Source: Myxococcus eversor (GTDB lineage Bacteria > Myxococcota > Myxococcia > Myxococcales > Myxococcaceae). From it: a stretch of 64,000 bases of DNA. The DNA lies in NCBI RefSeq assembly GCF_010894455.1, contig NZ_JAAIXY010000002.1, positions 552,962 through 616,961 on the forward strand. Direction: 5' to 3'. Positions 18,096 through 25,742 of the stretch are shown here, in pieces. The position numbers were made by a program, and so were the translations under genes. Every line of letters begins with the position of its first letter. Positions within the stretch are counted from its first letter, which is position 1. The notes under the pieces were generated by a model. The model was not told the origin of the DNA. It searched no databases and worked only from the letters and a program-made list of their open reading frames with translations.

Positions 18096-18150
18096 CCCGA
18101 CTGCTCATTTCCCGCACGGTGAGAAAGGGAGATATTCTCCCGACCACATC

Positions 18151-19797
18151 ATGGCGGTGCCATTCGGTAAGTACGAGTTGCTGCGGAAGATTGCCTCGGG
18201 AGGCATGGGACAGGTGTTTCTGGCCCGTGAGCATGGAACGGGCTTCGAGCGGCTGGTGGTCCTCAAACTCATCCTCCCGCACCTCGCGGAGGATGATGAG
18301 TTCCTCTCCATGTTCCTGGATGAGGCCGGGCTGGTGGCCCGACTCACCCACCCCAACCTCATCACCATTCTCGACCTGTCCCAGATAGAGGGACGGCACT
18401 GCCTGGCGATGGAGTACGTCCAGGGCGACGACGTGCGTCGACTGGAGAAGTTCTCCCGCGCGCAGAACAAGCCGATGTCGGTGGGATTGATTCTGCGCGT
18501 CATCGCGGATGCCGCGGCGGGTCTTCACTACGCGCATCAGGCGCGGGACGTTCAGGGCCGGCCCATGCGGCTGGTGCACCGCGACGTGTCACCGCAGAAC
18601 ATCCTGGTGGGCTTCGACGGCGGCGTGAAGGTCATCGACTTCGGTGTCGCCAAGGCGGCCACCAGCAGCGCCAACACGGCGACGGGTGTCCTCAAGGGCA
18701 AATACCCCTACATGTCCCCCGAGCAGGCCAGCGGCCTGGCCATCGACGCGCGCAGCGACTTGTTCGCGCTGGGCGTCGTCATGTGGGAGATGCTGACGGG
18801 CAAGCGGCTCTTCAAGGGCGACTCGGACTTGATGACGCTGCGGCTGGTGAAGGACTGCCAGGTGCCGCGCCCCTCGCAGTTGAACCCCAAGCTGCCGCCG
18901 GGGTTGGACGAGGTGGTGCTCAAGGCGCTGGCGCCCACGCCGGACGAGCGCTACCCGGACTGCGGCGCCTTCCGGCTCGCGCTGGAGGACTACACGCTCA
19001 ACCTGCGGCTGCCCTCCAGCAGCGCGCACCTGTCGGCGTACCTGCGGGAGCTGTACGCGGACCGCATCTCCACGGAGACGGACCCGGCGAAGCTGGACCA
19101 GCTCGCCGAGGACGCGGACCTGGACTCGCGCTCCAACTCGTCGCTCAGCGGCGTGGGGGGCCCGGCCGGGCGCACGTCCGCGTCGCGGCAGCACCCTCGC
19201 AACGTGACGCCGGGGACGCGCTCGCGGCAGCAGGCGGCGGCCGCGCCCGTCGGGGCCGTGGTGCAGGACCGCACGCGCGGCACCTCGCCCATGGACCGCG
19301 CGCCCAGCGAGAAGACGCGCCGCATTCCGTGGCTGCCCGTCGTCGCGGCGGGGGTGGGGCTGCTGCTGGCGGGCACGGCCGTCGCCTTCCTGCGCGGACC
19401 GGCGGACGCGACGACGCAGCCGGTGACGACGACGACGCAGCCGGTCCACGTGGAGCGAGAGCCGCCTCCGGCTCGGCCCGACAAGCCCGCGCCGGAGCCG
19501 GTGAAGATGACGGAGGTGCTCGTCACCACCGAGCCCGCGGGCGCGTCGGTGAGCGTCGCTGGCGAGGCGCGCGGCTTGACGCCCACGACGCTGTCGCTGG
19601 AGCAGGGCGCGCCCATCGTCGCGGTGACGCTGACGCTCGCGGGCTACGAGCCGGTGACGCGCGAGGTCTCCGCCGCCGACAGCGAGCTGCACCTGGAGCT
19701 GCGGCGCCAGGGCGGCAAGTCCCCTGGCACCACCAGCACCAAGCGCCCCGGAGGTTCCCAGCAGGGTGGGAACCTGGGCATCAAGACGGGCCGCTGA
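18151..19797 (+). CDS. Transmembrane Ser/Thr protein kinase with C-terminal PEGA-like domain
   Basis: 548 residues. A Hanks-type kinase domain occupies about 1-280: glycine loop ASGGMGQV, ATP-binding Lys39 in VVLKL, catalytic HRDVSPQN with D145, metal-binding DFG with D163, and APE-like MSPEQ. A disordered Ser/Arg linker leads to one membrane helix (LPVVAAGVGLLLAGTAVAFL), then an extracytoplasmic Pro-rich stalk and a PEGA-type beta domain (VLVTTEPAGASVSVAGEARG). This is the usual plan of myxobacterial membrane kinases. The target is unknown; the neighbouring ABC exporter is a candidate for co-regulation only by proximity. Confidence 0.92.
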   Translation: MAVPFGKYELLRKIASGGMGQVFLAREHGTGFERLVVLKLILPHLAEDDEFLSMFLDEAGLVARLTHPNLITILDLSQIEGRHCLAMEYVQGDDVRRLEKFSRAQNKPMSVGLILRVIADAAAGLHYAHQARDVQGRPMRLVHRDVSPQNILVGFDGGVKVIDFGVAKAATSSANTATGVLKGKYPYMSPEQASGLAIDARSDLFALGVVMWEMLTGKRLFKGDSDLMTLRLVKDCQVPRPSQLNPKLPPGLDEVVLKALAPTPDERYPDCGAFRLALEDYTLNLRLPSSSAHLSAYLRELYADRISTETDPAKLDQLAEDADLDSRSNSSLSGVGGPAGRTSASRQHPRNVTPGTRSRQQAAAAPVGAVVQDRTRGTSPMDRAPSEKTRRIPWLPVVAAGVGLLLAGTAVAFLRGPADATTQPVTTTTQPVHVEREPPPARPDKPAPEPVKMTEVLVTTEPAGASVSVAGEARGLTPTTLSLEQGAPIVAVTLTLAGYEPVTREVSAADSELHLELRRQGGKSPGTTSTKRPGGSQQGGNLGIKTGR

Positions 19798-19809
19798 GTC
19801 GGCCCGTCT
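19784..19809. terminator. Terminator hairpin spanning the kinase stop codon
   Basis: AGACGGGCC (19784-19792), loop GCTGAGTC, GGCCCGTCT (19801-19809): a perfect 9-bp stem whose loop contains the kinase TGA. It sits in the 24-base gap between convergent genes (kinase stop 19797, esterase stop 19822) and could serve both directions. Confidence 0.55.
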
Positions 19810-19821
19810 CCGCGGGCCCCT

Positions 19822-21405
19822 CTACGGAGTGGCCTGCGGTCTCGGCTTGCCCTTCGCGGCCGACGTCGACGTCGACGAGGACGAGGTCTTCTTCGGCAGC
19901 GCGGGCGGCGGCGGCTTGGCGAAGGAGTCGATGAGCGGCATGACGAGCTGGGCCAGGTCCAGGATGGGCCCCTCGAAGTCGTCCACCATCCTGACGGTGG
20001 TATCCAACCTCAAGAGCTTGTCGCTCTCCGCCGTGTGCTCGGTCCAGGCGACGCCGCCCACGGGCCCGGGCGTGCCGGTGCGCAGGAACTGGACGAGGGA
20101 CTCCACCAGGTGGCTGGTGAACTTCCGGTCCTCGTCCTGGAAGAGGTCTCCCGTCGGCGGGACGTGGTCGGCCGTCTCCAGGAAGTAGGAGACGTCTCCG
20201 CCGTGGGGCACGCCCAGGGGCTGCCGGGGCGCGAGCATCTTCGCGCGGTACTCGAAGTAGTAGCGCCAGGCGTGGGCGCCGTGGTGGGAGTGGAAGGTCG
20301 CCAGGTGGCGCGGCGTCACGGAGAAGACGAAGTCGCGGCACATCCGCCGGCCAATCTCCCGGTCGTCGCTCACGTCGGGGTAGAGCTGGCGAATCAGGCC
20401 ACCGAGGTCCCCCAGCTTGTCGATGATGGTGGCCGGGTCGATGCCGAACGAGGACACCACGCTGGAGTCATCGCTCGTGCTGCCGAGGATGAGCGGCAGC
20501 TTGAGCTGCGAGCCCATCTCGAAGCTCTCGCGAATCGTCTGGGGGAGCACCGAGTCCCCGTAGATGGGGCTGGGCGCGTTGACGCTGTCCGAGGGGAGCG
20601 TCCAGAACTTCTCCGGGTCCAGCTTGCGCAGCTTCTCCATGGTGGCCTGCTGCCAGGGGACGCCCTGGTGGTGGGCGAAGGCCACGCCTGAGAGCTTCGC
20701 GTCCGCCACGGACTTCTCCTGGATGACGTACGAGCTCATGGCCACGCCGCGGCGGAAGGGGTTCTTCTCCCGGATGAGCGGCGAGGTGAAGAACGCCAGC
20801 ACGCTCTTGGCGCCGGCGGACTGGCCCATGATGGTGATGTTGCTGGGGTCTCCGCCGAACTGGGCGATGTTGTTCCTCACCCACTCCAGCGCGAGCATCT
20901 GGTCGAGGATGCCGAAGTTGGCCGGGCCGCCCGGGGCCTCCTTCTCCAGCTCCGGGTGGGCGAAGAAGCCCAGGTGTCCCAGGCGGTAGTTGAAGGTGAC
21001 GAGCACCACGTCACGGGCGGCGATTTGCGTGCCGTCATAGGGGGGCACGCAGCCGGAGCCGATGATGAAGGCGCCGCCGTGAATCCAGAACAGCACGGGC
21101 AGCTTCGCGCCCGGGTCCGTCTTGGGGGTCCACACGTTGAGGTAGAGGCAGTCCTCGGCCATCTTCCCGGGGTCACCGCCGCCGCCCTCGATGCAGGCCT
21201 GTCGGGACTGGAGCGCGGAGGGACCGAACTCGAGCGCGTCACGGGGGCCGGTCCACGCGGGGAGGCGCTCCGGGGCGCGCCAGCGGAGGTTGCCCACGGG
21301 AGGCTTGGCGTAGGGGATGCCCTTGAAGACGGAAACCTTCCCTTCCACCTTGCCTAGCAGCTGGCCTTCCTTCGTGGTGACCGGGGGCGTCTTGATGACA
21401 TTCAT
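19822..21405 (-). CDS. Type-B carboxylesterase / lipase
   Basis: 527 residues of the carboxylesterase family. Visible: the N-terminal VFKGIPYAKPPVGNLRW block, EDCLYLNVWTP, oxyanion-hole HGGAF, the nucleophile Ser196 in GQSAG within GDPSNITIMGQSAGA, and a late His in GVPHGGDVSYF expected to complete the triad. Hydrolyses ester substrates such as arylesters or triglycerides. No signal peptide at the chosen ATG (21405, GGAG upstream), so cytoplasmic. The long low-complexity C-terminus (SSSSTSTSAAKGK) is unusual for the family. The frame extends upstream to 21819 without coding character. Confidence 0.9.
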   Translation of the reverse strand: MNVIKTPPVTTKEGQLLGKVEGKVSVFKGIPYAKPPVGNLRWRAPERLPAWTGPRDALEFGPSALQSRQACIEGGGGDPGKMAEDCLYLNVWTPKTDPGAKLPVLFWIHGGAFIIGSGCVPPYDGTQIAARDVVLVTFNYRLGHLGFFAHPELEKEAPGGPANFGILDQMLALEWVRNNIAQFGGDPSNITIMGQSAGAKSVLAFFTSPLIREKNPFRRGVAMSSYVIQEKSVADAKLSGVAFAHHQGVPWQQATMEKLRKLDPEKFWTLPSDSVNAPSPIYGDSVLPQTIRESFEMGSQLKLPLILGSTSDDSSVVSSFGIDPATIIDKLGDLGGLIRQLYPDVSDDREIGRRMCRDFVFSVTPRHLATFHSHHGAHAWRYYFEYRAKMLAPRQPLGVPHGGDVSYFLETADHVPPTGDLFQDEDRKFTSHLVESLVQFLRTGTPGPVGGVAWTEHTAESDKLLRLDTTVRMVDDFEGPILDLAQLVMPLIDSFAKPPPPALPKKTSSSSTSTSAAKGKPRPQATP

Positions 21406-21731
21406 GGTCTGGCTCCGTTGGGGGGTGAGTGAGGACGTGTCCACGTGCGTGGGCACACGGTCGGAGCCGGGAGAAGGACTACCTGTCGAGGAGCTACGCG
21501 AGCGAATCGCCTGACCACCGTCCGGGTGGGGTGCGTGACATAGGATTTCGGCGCAATGCCTCGCAACCCGCGCGGCGAGAGGTTCACGACAAGCGCGGGC
21601 TATGAAACAGAGCCCGTGTGACACACCTCCCTGGAGGTCCTGACGACTGTCGGCCGGAGCGCGGAGAGGGTGCCCCGTGGGGTCCGCGTGTCGTCTGAAT
21701 GTGACACTTCCGGTGGAGCCCGCACCGCCGC
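21406..21731. other. Intergenic region upstream of the carboxylesterase
   Basis: About 326 bases between the esterase start and the stop of the Imm11 gene. It should contain the esterase promoter. I see no gene, long inverted repeat or recognisable promoter element; the region around 21535-21550 (GTGACATAGGATTTC) is the most AT-rich. Confidence 0.35.
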
Positions 21732-22307
21732 TCAGACTTCCTCGAACTTCGCCCCTGTGACTTTCGCGCGCTCCAGGGCGAGCTTGATGTCCTCGGAGAC
21801 GATGAGGGCGACGGACCACCCCCAGGTGCGGAAGACCTTCGCGCCGCCTACTTTCGTGCGGTCGATCCGCATCCCGTAGACGCTGCGGTACATACCGAGC
21901 TTGTCCGGCCGTTCATCCTCGGGCTGCCAATACAGTGCCTCTTCCGAGGCCTCGTCATCGATGCACCGGATAAGCTTGGTGGCCACGAGGATTTGATACC
22001 CATCCGGGCAGCCTTTGATGTCGACGGGTATCAATTGCACATCATCGGGAACCAACTCCGTGAAGAGGGCGGCCACCCGGATGTTGACAACGGGCGACAT
22101 GCCGGCGCCAGCCGTGCTGTAGTCCAATTTCTTCCCGGGCTCGTCGATGGTGAGCGTCAGGCGGCCCTCCACGTGAGCTGGCCGCCCCGACGTGAACTCC
22201 CGGATGTCCTCCACCTCCTGGCCCTGCCCGTTCAGCGGCTCTCCCAAAGACCACTTCCCGCGCCGCATGTCAGGCCTGAGTCTGAAGTATCGAGATGGAT
22301 TCGGCAT
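21732..22307 (-). CDS. Imm11-family (DUF1629) immunity protein
   Basis: 191 residues matching the Imm11/DUF1629 pattern known from myxobacteria: an N-terminal RYFRL strand, GKKLDYSTAGAGMSPVVN, LFTELVPDDVQLIPVDIKG, ILVATKLIRCIDDEASEEALYWQPED, YRSVYGMRIDRTKV, and the closing GWSVALIVSEDIKLALER...TGAKFEEV block. Imm11 proteins are predicted to neutralise a polymorphic toxin coded next to them. No toxin is visible here: upstream on the same strand lie only 263 non-coding bases and then a peptidase. It is therefore an orphan immunity gene, or its toxin has been lost. Cytoplasmic, no signal peptide. Confidence 0.85.
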   Translation of the reverse strand: MPNPSRYFRLRPDMRRGKWSLGEPLNGQGQEVEDIREFTSGRPAHVEGRLTLTIDEPGKKLDYSTAGAGMSPVVNIRVAALFTELVPDDVQLIPVDIKGCPDGYQILVATKLIRCIDDEASEEALYWQPEDERPDKLGMYRSVYGMRIDRTKVGGAKVFRTWGWSVALIVSEDIKLALERAKVTGAKFEEV

Positions 22308-22517
22308 GATGGACTTCCTAGATTTCTCAAGGGTCCTGAGTCAAAAGTCCGTGGATTCTGGTTCCTGGGGTCTGCGCTTCTTTGGCGAGGCTGCACAACA
22401 CACTCCGAAGCGTCATGGCAGGCCTCGGCAAGAGGCCCGCGGCAAGGCGGGCAACCCCAGCCAGTACCAGACGACACTGACAGGCAACCCAAGGAGTACA
22501 GTCGCCTGAGCCATCTA

Positions 22518-22549
22518 TACCGCCGCTCCCCAGGATGGGAGCGGCGGTA
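22518..22549 (-). terminator. Strong hairpin downstream of the M20 peptidase gene
   Basis: TACCGCCGCTCCC (22518-22530), loop CAGGAT, GGGAGCGGCGGTA (22537-22549): a perfect 13-bp stem 22 bases after the peptidase stop at 22571. No T-run on the minus strand. It also insulates the Imm11 gene. Confidence 0.6.
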
Positions 22550-22570
22550 AATACAGACACCGGCGACGAC

Positions 22571-24001
22571 CTACCGCTTGAAGTGGTCCGCGATGACGCT
22601 GGCCACGCAGCACGTCAGCTTCTTGCCGGTGGGGACATGCAGGAACTCGTTGGGGCCGTGCGCGTTGCTGCCCGGACCCAGCAGACCGGTGATGAGGAAT
22701 TGCGCCTCCGGGAAGCGCTCGCCCAGCATGCCCATGAACGGAATCGTGCCGCCCTCGCCCATCGCCATCGCCGGCCGGCCGAAGTACGTGCCGGACGCGG
22801 ACTCCACCGCGCGCGACAGCCAGCCCGCCAGCGGCGGCGCATCCCAGCCGACGCTCGCCTTGTCACCCTCGAAGCTCACCTTCGCGCCGTACGGCGGGTT
22901 CTTCTCCAGCGCATCCTTGAGCGCCTTCTGCGCCGCCTTCGGCTCCAACCTCGGAGGAATGCGCATGGACAGCTTCACCGTGGTGAAGGGCCGCAACACA
23001 TTGCCCGCGCTCTGGAGCGGCGGCAGGCCGTCCACGCCCGTCACCGACAGCGCCGGCCGCCACGTGCGGTTGAGCACCAGCTCCGCGCCGTCGTCCGACA
23101 TGGGCTGCATCCCAGACACCCATGGGAACTTGCCGAAGACCTCCTCGCCCAACACCTTCGCCGCCGAGCGCGCCTGCTCCTGCCGCTCCTTCGGAATCTC
23201 CACGTGCAGGCCCTGCACCGTCACGCGGCCCGTGCCCTCCTCCTCCACCCGCGACAACACCTGGCGCAGCACGCGGAAGGACGACGCCACGATTCCGCTC
23301 GCGTCACCGGAGTGCACACCCTCGGTGAGCACGTCCACGCGCAGGTTGCCCGCCACCATGCCGCGCAGCGACGTCGTCATCCAGAGCTGGTCGTAGTTCG
23401 CGCAACCCGAGTCCAGGCACACCACCAGCGACGGCTTGCCGATGCGCGGCGCCAGCGCCTCGATGTACGCCGGCAAGTCGTAGCTGCCGCTCTCCTCACA
23501 CGCCTCGATGAGCACCACGGTGCGCGCGTGTGCCACGCCCTGCTCGCGCAGCAGGCGCAGCGCCGTCAGCGACGCGAAGGCGGAGTAACCATCATCCGCG
23601 CCACCCCGGCCGTAGAGCTTGTCGCCCTCGCGCACGGGGGTCCACGGCGTCAGACCCTCACGCCAGCCCGTCATCTCCGGCTGCTTGTCCAGGTGGCCGT
23701 ACATCAACACGGTGTCGTCGCCGCGCGTGCCGGGCACTTCCATGTAGATGACCGGCGTGCGGTCCTTGCCCTGCTCGTCCTTGAGGCGGATGACCTCCAG
23801 CGTGAGGCCCGGCAGGTGCGGCGCCTGCGCGCGGCACCACTCCGCGATGAGCTGCACCGCGGCTTCCATGTGTCCGGCCTTCACCCAGTCCGGGTCGAAG
23901 GCAGGCGACTTGTTGGGGATGCGGATGTAGCGCTCGAGCGCCGGGAGGATTTCCTTCTCCCAGATGCGGTCGGAGGACTCGGTGGCGGTCTGGACATTCA
24001 T
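22571..24001 (-). CDS. M20 family metallopeptidase (dipeptidase-like)
   Basis: 476 residues of the M20/M28 clan. Zinc-site residues are visible in order: GHLDKQP, GRGGADD (bridging Asp), EACEESGS (catalytic Glu), LDSGC, and the late His in NEFLHVP. The lid domain lies between (about 205-385, e.g. VLTEGVHSGDASG). Cleaves dipeptides or N-acylated amino acids; exact substrate uncertain. The ATG at 24001 is chosen; the frame runs to 24151 but the upstream part is unlike the family. Single-gene transcript. Confidence 0.9.
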   Translation of the reverse strand: MNVQTATESSDRIWEKEILPALERYIRIPNKSPAFDPDWVKAGHMEAAVQLIAEWCRAQAPHLPGLTLEVIRLKDEQGKDRTPVIYMEVPGTRGDDTVLMYGHLDKQPEMTGWREGLTPWTPVREGDKLYGRGGADDGYSAFASLTALRLLREQGVAHARTVVLIEACEESGSYDLPAYIEALAPRIGKPSLVVCLDSGCANYDQLWMTTSLRGMVAGNLRVDVLTEGVHSGDASGIVASSFRVLRQVLSRVEEEGTGRVTVQGLHVEIPKERQEQARSAAKVLGEEVFGKFPWVSGMQPMSDDGAELVLNRTWRPALSVTGVDGLPPLQSAGNVLRPFTTVKLSMRIPPRLEPKAAQKALKDALEKNPPYGAKVSFEGDKASVGWDAPPLAGWLSRAVESASGTYFGRPAMAMGEGGTIPFMGMLGERFPEAQFLITGLLGPGSNAHGPNEFLHVPTGKKLTCCVASVIADHFKR

Positions 24002-24197
24002 GGCCGCGATGCTGAGCACGGGACGCCGCCCCTGTCGACACCGACAAACCCAAGGCGAAGCCGGTGGAGCCCCGCCCCACCGGCCTCCCCTGCTCCCGGC
24101 CTGATGGCCTCCATCGAAAGGCCTGTCATGGCCGCTCGATGACAGGGGCACGAGGCACCACCGTGCCCCCTGGAAGCACCGCGTCAGCGCCCGCGCG

Positions 24198-25481
24198 TCA
24201 CGGCTGGATTTCGCGCACCGTCAACCACTTGAAGTCCACGTCCGTGGCGTTGTCCCAGCGGAACGTGGCGATGGGGCCGCCCCAGGTAATGGGCATGGCC
24301 CCGGTGCCGCCGCCGCAGTGCTGCGCGTCACCGCCCCAGGTGCCCGAGTCGACCATGTCGTAGACCTTCTTCCACGTCACCTTGTCGGCGTTCTCGTTGA
24401 CGTACATCTCCAGCCGCACGGCCTCCTTGCCGCTGACGGTGGTGTTGCGCATCACCGCCTTGAAGCCCACCCAGCGGCCCTTCAGCGCGGACGTGGCCGC
24501 CTTGTACGCGGCCTGCTCGTAGGAGACATGCCACGTCTCCTTCTGCCAGCGGGCGCGGCCGTCATAGTGCAGCCCCGCCTTGTAGCTGCTGCCCTCGCAG
24601 CCCGAGTGGTCGTCGTTGTGCTTGCCGCCCCGTGCGTACCAGTCGAAGTTGTCCTTCACGTCGGACGTGGCGTTGAGCTTCACGAAGCCCGTCATCTCCA
24701 CGTTGCGCCAGTCATTGGCCGCCTGCATGTAGCCCCGGCTCGCCAGCACGTCCCGGTCATACGTGGGAATCTTCCGGTCGTCGTAGCCGGTGGACGTGTA
24801 GACGAGCAGCCGCACCGCGCTGTTCTTCATCTTCCACGAGCCATCCGAGTTGCGGGTCATCGTCTTCTGCGGATTGAAGCGCGCATCGGACGTCGCGTTG
24901 TCCGCCAGCGCCCACGACTCGCCCCCGCTCTTGGACGGGTAGAGCATCGTCACGCCGAACTTGTCCTTGCTGGTGGACGGCGGCGTGCCGACGTCGGTGG
25001 TGATGGCCGCCAGCTCGGAGATGCTCGCCCAGGTGTTCATCGTGCTGCCGTTGACGGTGATGCGCACGTAGCGCGCGCTCACCGGGGAGAAGGACACGCG
25101 CTCGAAGGCCGTGCGCTTCCCGGACGAGCTGCCCGAGGACACCTGCGTCCACGCGCTGCCATCCGTGGAGGTGGAGACGACGAACTTGCTGGAGCGCTCA
25201 TTGCCTCGGAACCAGGCGATGTCCACCGCGCTCACCGACTTCACGGCGCCCAGGTCGCCGCGCAGCCACTGCCCCACGCCGTCGCTGGACCAGCGCGTGG
25301 TGAGGTTTCCGTCGATGGCATTGGCGGGCACGTTGCCGTCGTTCCCACTGGCGGTGACGGCGACGAAGCCGCCCGCGGCCAGCACGGGCGTGGTGAGCGC
25401 GAAGGCCGCGAGTGCGAGCGCGCGACACGGCATGCGCCAGCGAGCTCCCAGCCGGGATGAGGTCCTGTGGTGTGGATTCAA
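24198..25481 (-). CDS. Secreted discoidin-domain (F5/8 type C) carbohydrate-binding protein, lyase-like
   Basis: 427 residues from a TTG at 25481, which has GAGG spaced seven bases upstream and yields a long but plausible signal peptide (RALALAAFALTTPVLAA). An ATG at 25433 is the alternative start and would remove 16 residues. Residues about 40-165 form an F5/8 type C domain (ASGNDGNVPANAIDGNLTTR, WLRGDLGAVKSVSAVDI, RYVRITVNGS). The C-terminal domain (about 180-427; FGVTMLYPSKSGGESW, WHVSYEQAAYKAA, KVYDMVDSGTWGG) resembles a jelly-roll glycan-acting domain; a polysaccharide lyase or a second glycan-binding module is likely. Substrate unknown. Confidence 0.78.
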   Translation of the reverse strand: MNPHHRTSSRLGARWRMPCRALALAAFALTTPVLAAGGFVAVTASGNDGNVPANAIDGNLTTRWSSDGVGQWLRGDLGAVKSVSAVDIAWFRGNERSSKFVVSTSTDGSAWTQVSSGSSSGKRTAFERVSFSPVSARYVRITVNGSTMNTWASISELAAITTDVGTPPSTSKDKFGVTMLYPSKSGGESWALADNATSDARFNPQKTMTRNSDGSWKMKNSAVRLLVYTSTGYDDRKIPTYDRDVLASRGYMQAANDWRNVEMTGFVKLNATSDVKDNFDWYARGGKHNDDHSGCEGSSYKAGLHYDGRARWQKETWHVSYEQAAYKAATSALKGRWVGFKAVMRNTTVSGKEAVRLEMYVNENADKVTWKKVYDMVDSGTWGGDAQHCGGGTGAMPITWGGPIATFRWDNATDVDFKWLTVREIQP

Positions 25482-25668
25482 GTTGCTACCTCGAGTGAGG
25501 CCACCGAGAGCCACGACCCACCGGACGGTCAGCACCGCCCCGGCACGCCGCGTTCCCCCCGCGGCGCGTTGGCTTTCCTCCGTCGACGCGCGCCAGGGAG
25601 CTCAAGGTCTCCTCACGACGCGCCGCCCACGGTGTTGATGTCTCAACGTTCGGACTGCGGCGCCAATA

Positions 25669-25711
25669 CCCGAAGGGGTGACAGGTCATTCCCATCACTC
25701 ACCCCTTCGGG
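25669..25711 (-). terminator. Inverted repeat downstream of treZ
   Basis: CCCGAAGGGGTGA (25669-25681) and TCACCCCTTCGGG (25699-25711) are perfect 13-bp arms around a 17-base loop, 32 bases past the TreZ stop. The large loop and lack of a T-run make it a probable but not textbook terminator. Confidence 0.55.
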
Positions 25712-25742
25712 CAAGCCCGCGGTCGTCTGGACGCCAGGGCGA

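Noticed and set aside
22308-22570. Toxin gene partner for the Imm11 protein
   Set aside because: The 263 bases have no frame longer than about 78 codons on the minus strand with toxin-like motifs; only a terminator is clear.
22535-24142. A 535-residue + strand frame across the M20 peptidase gene
   Set aside because: Antisense to a gene with complete zinc-site motifs; mirror composition.
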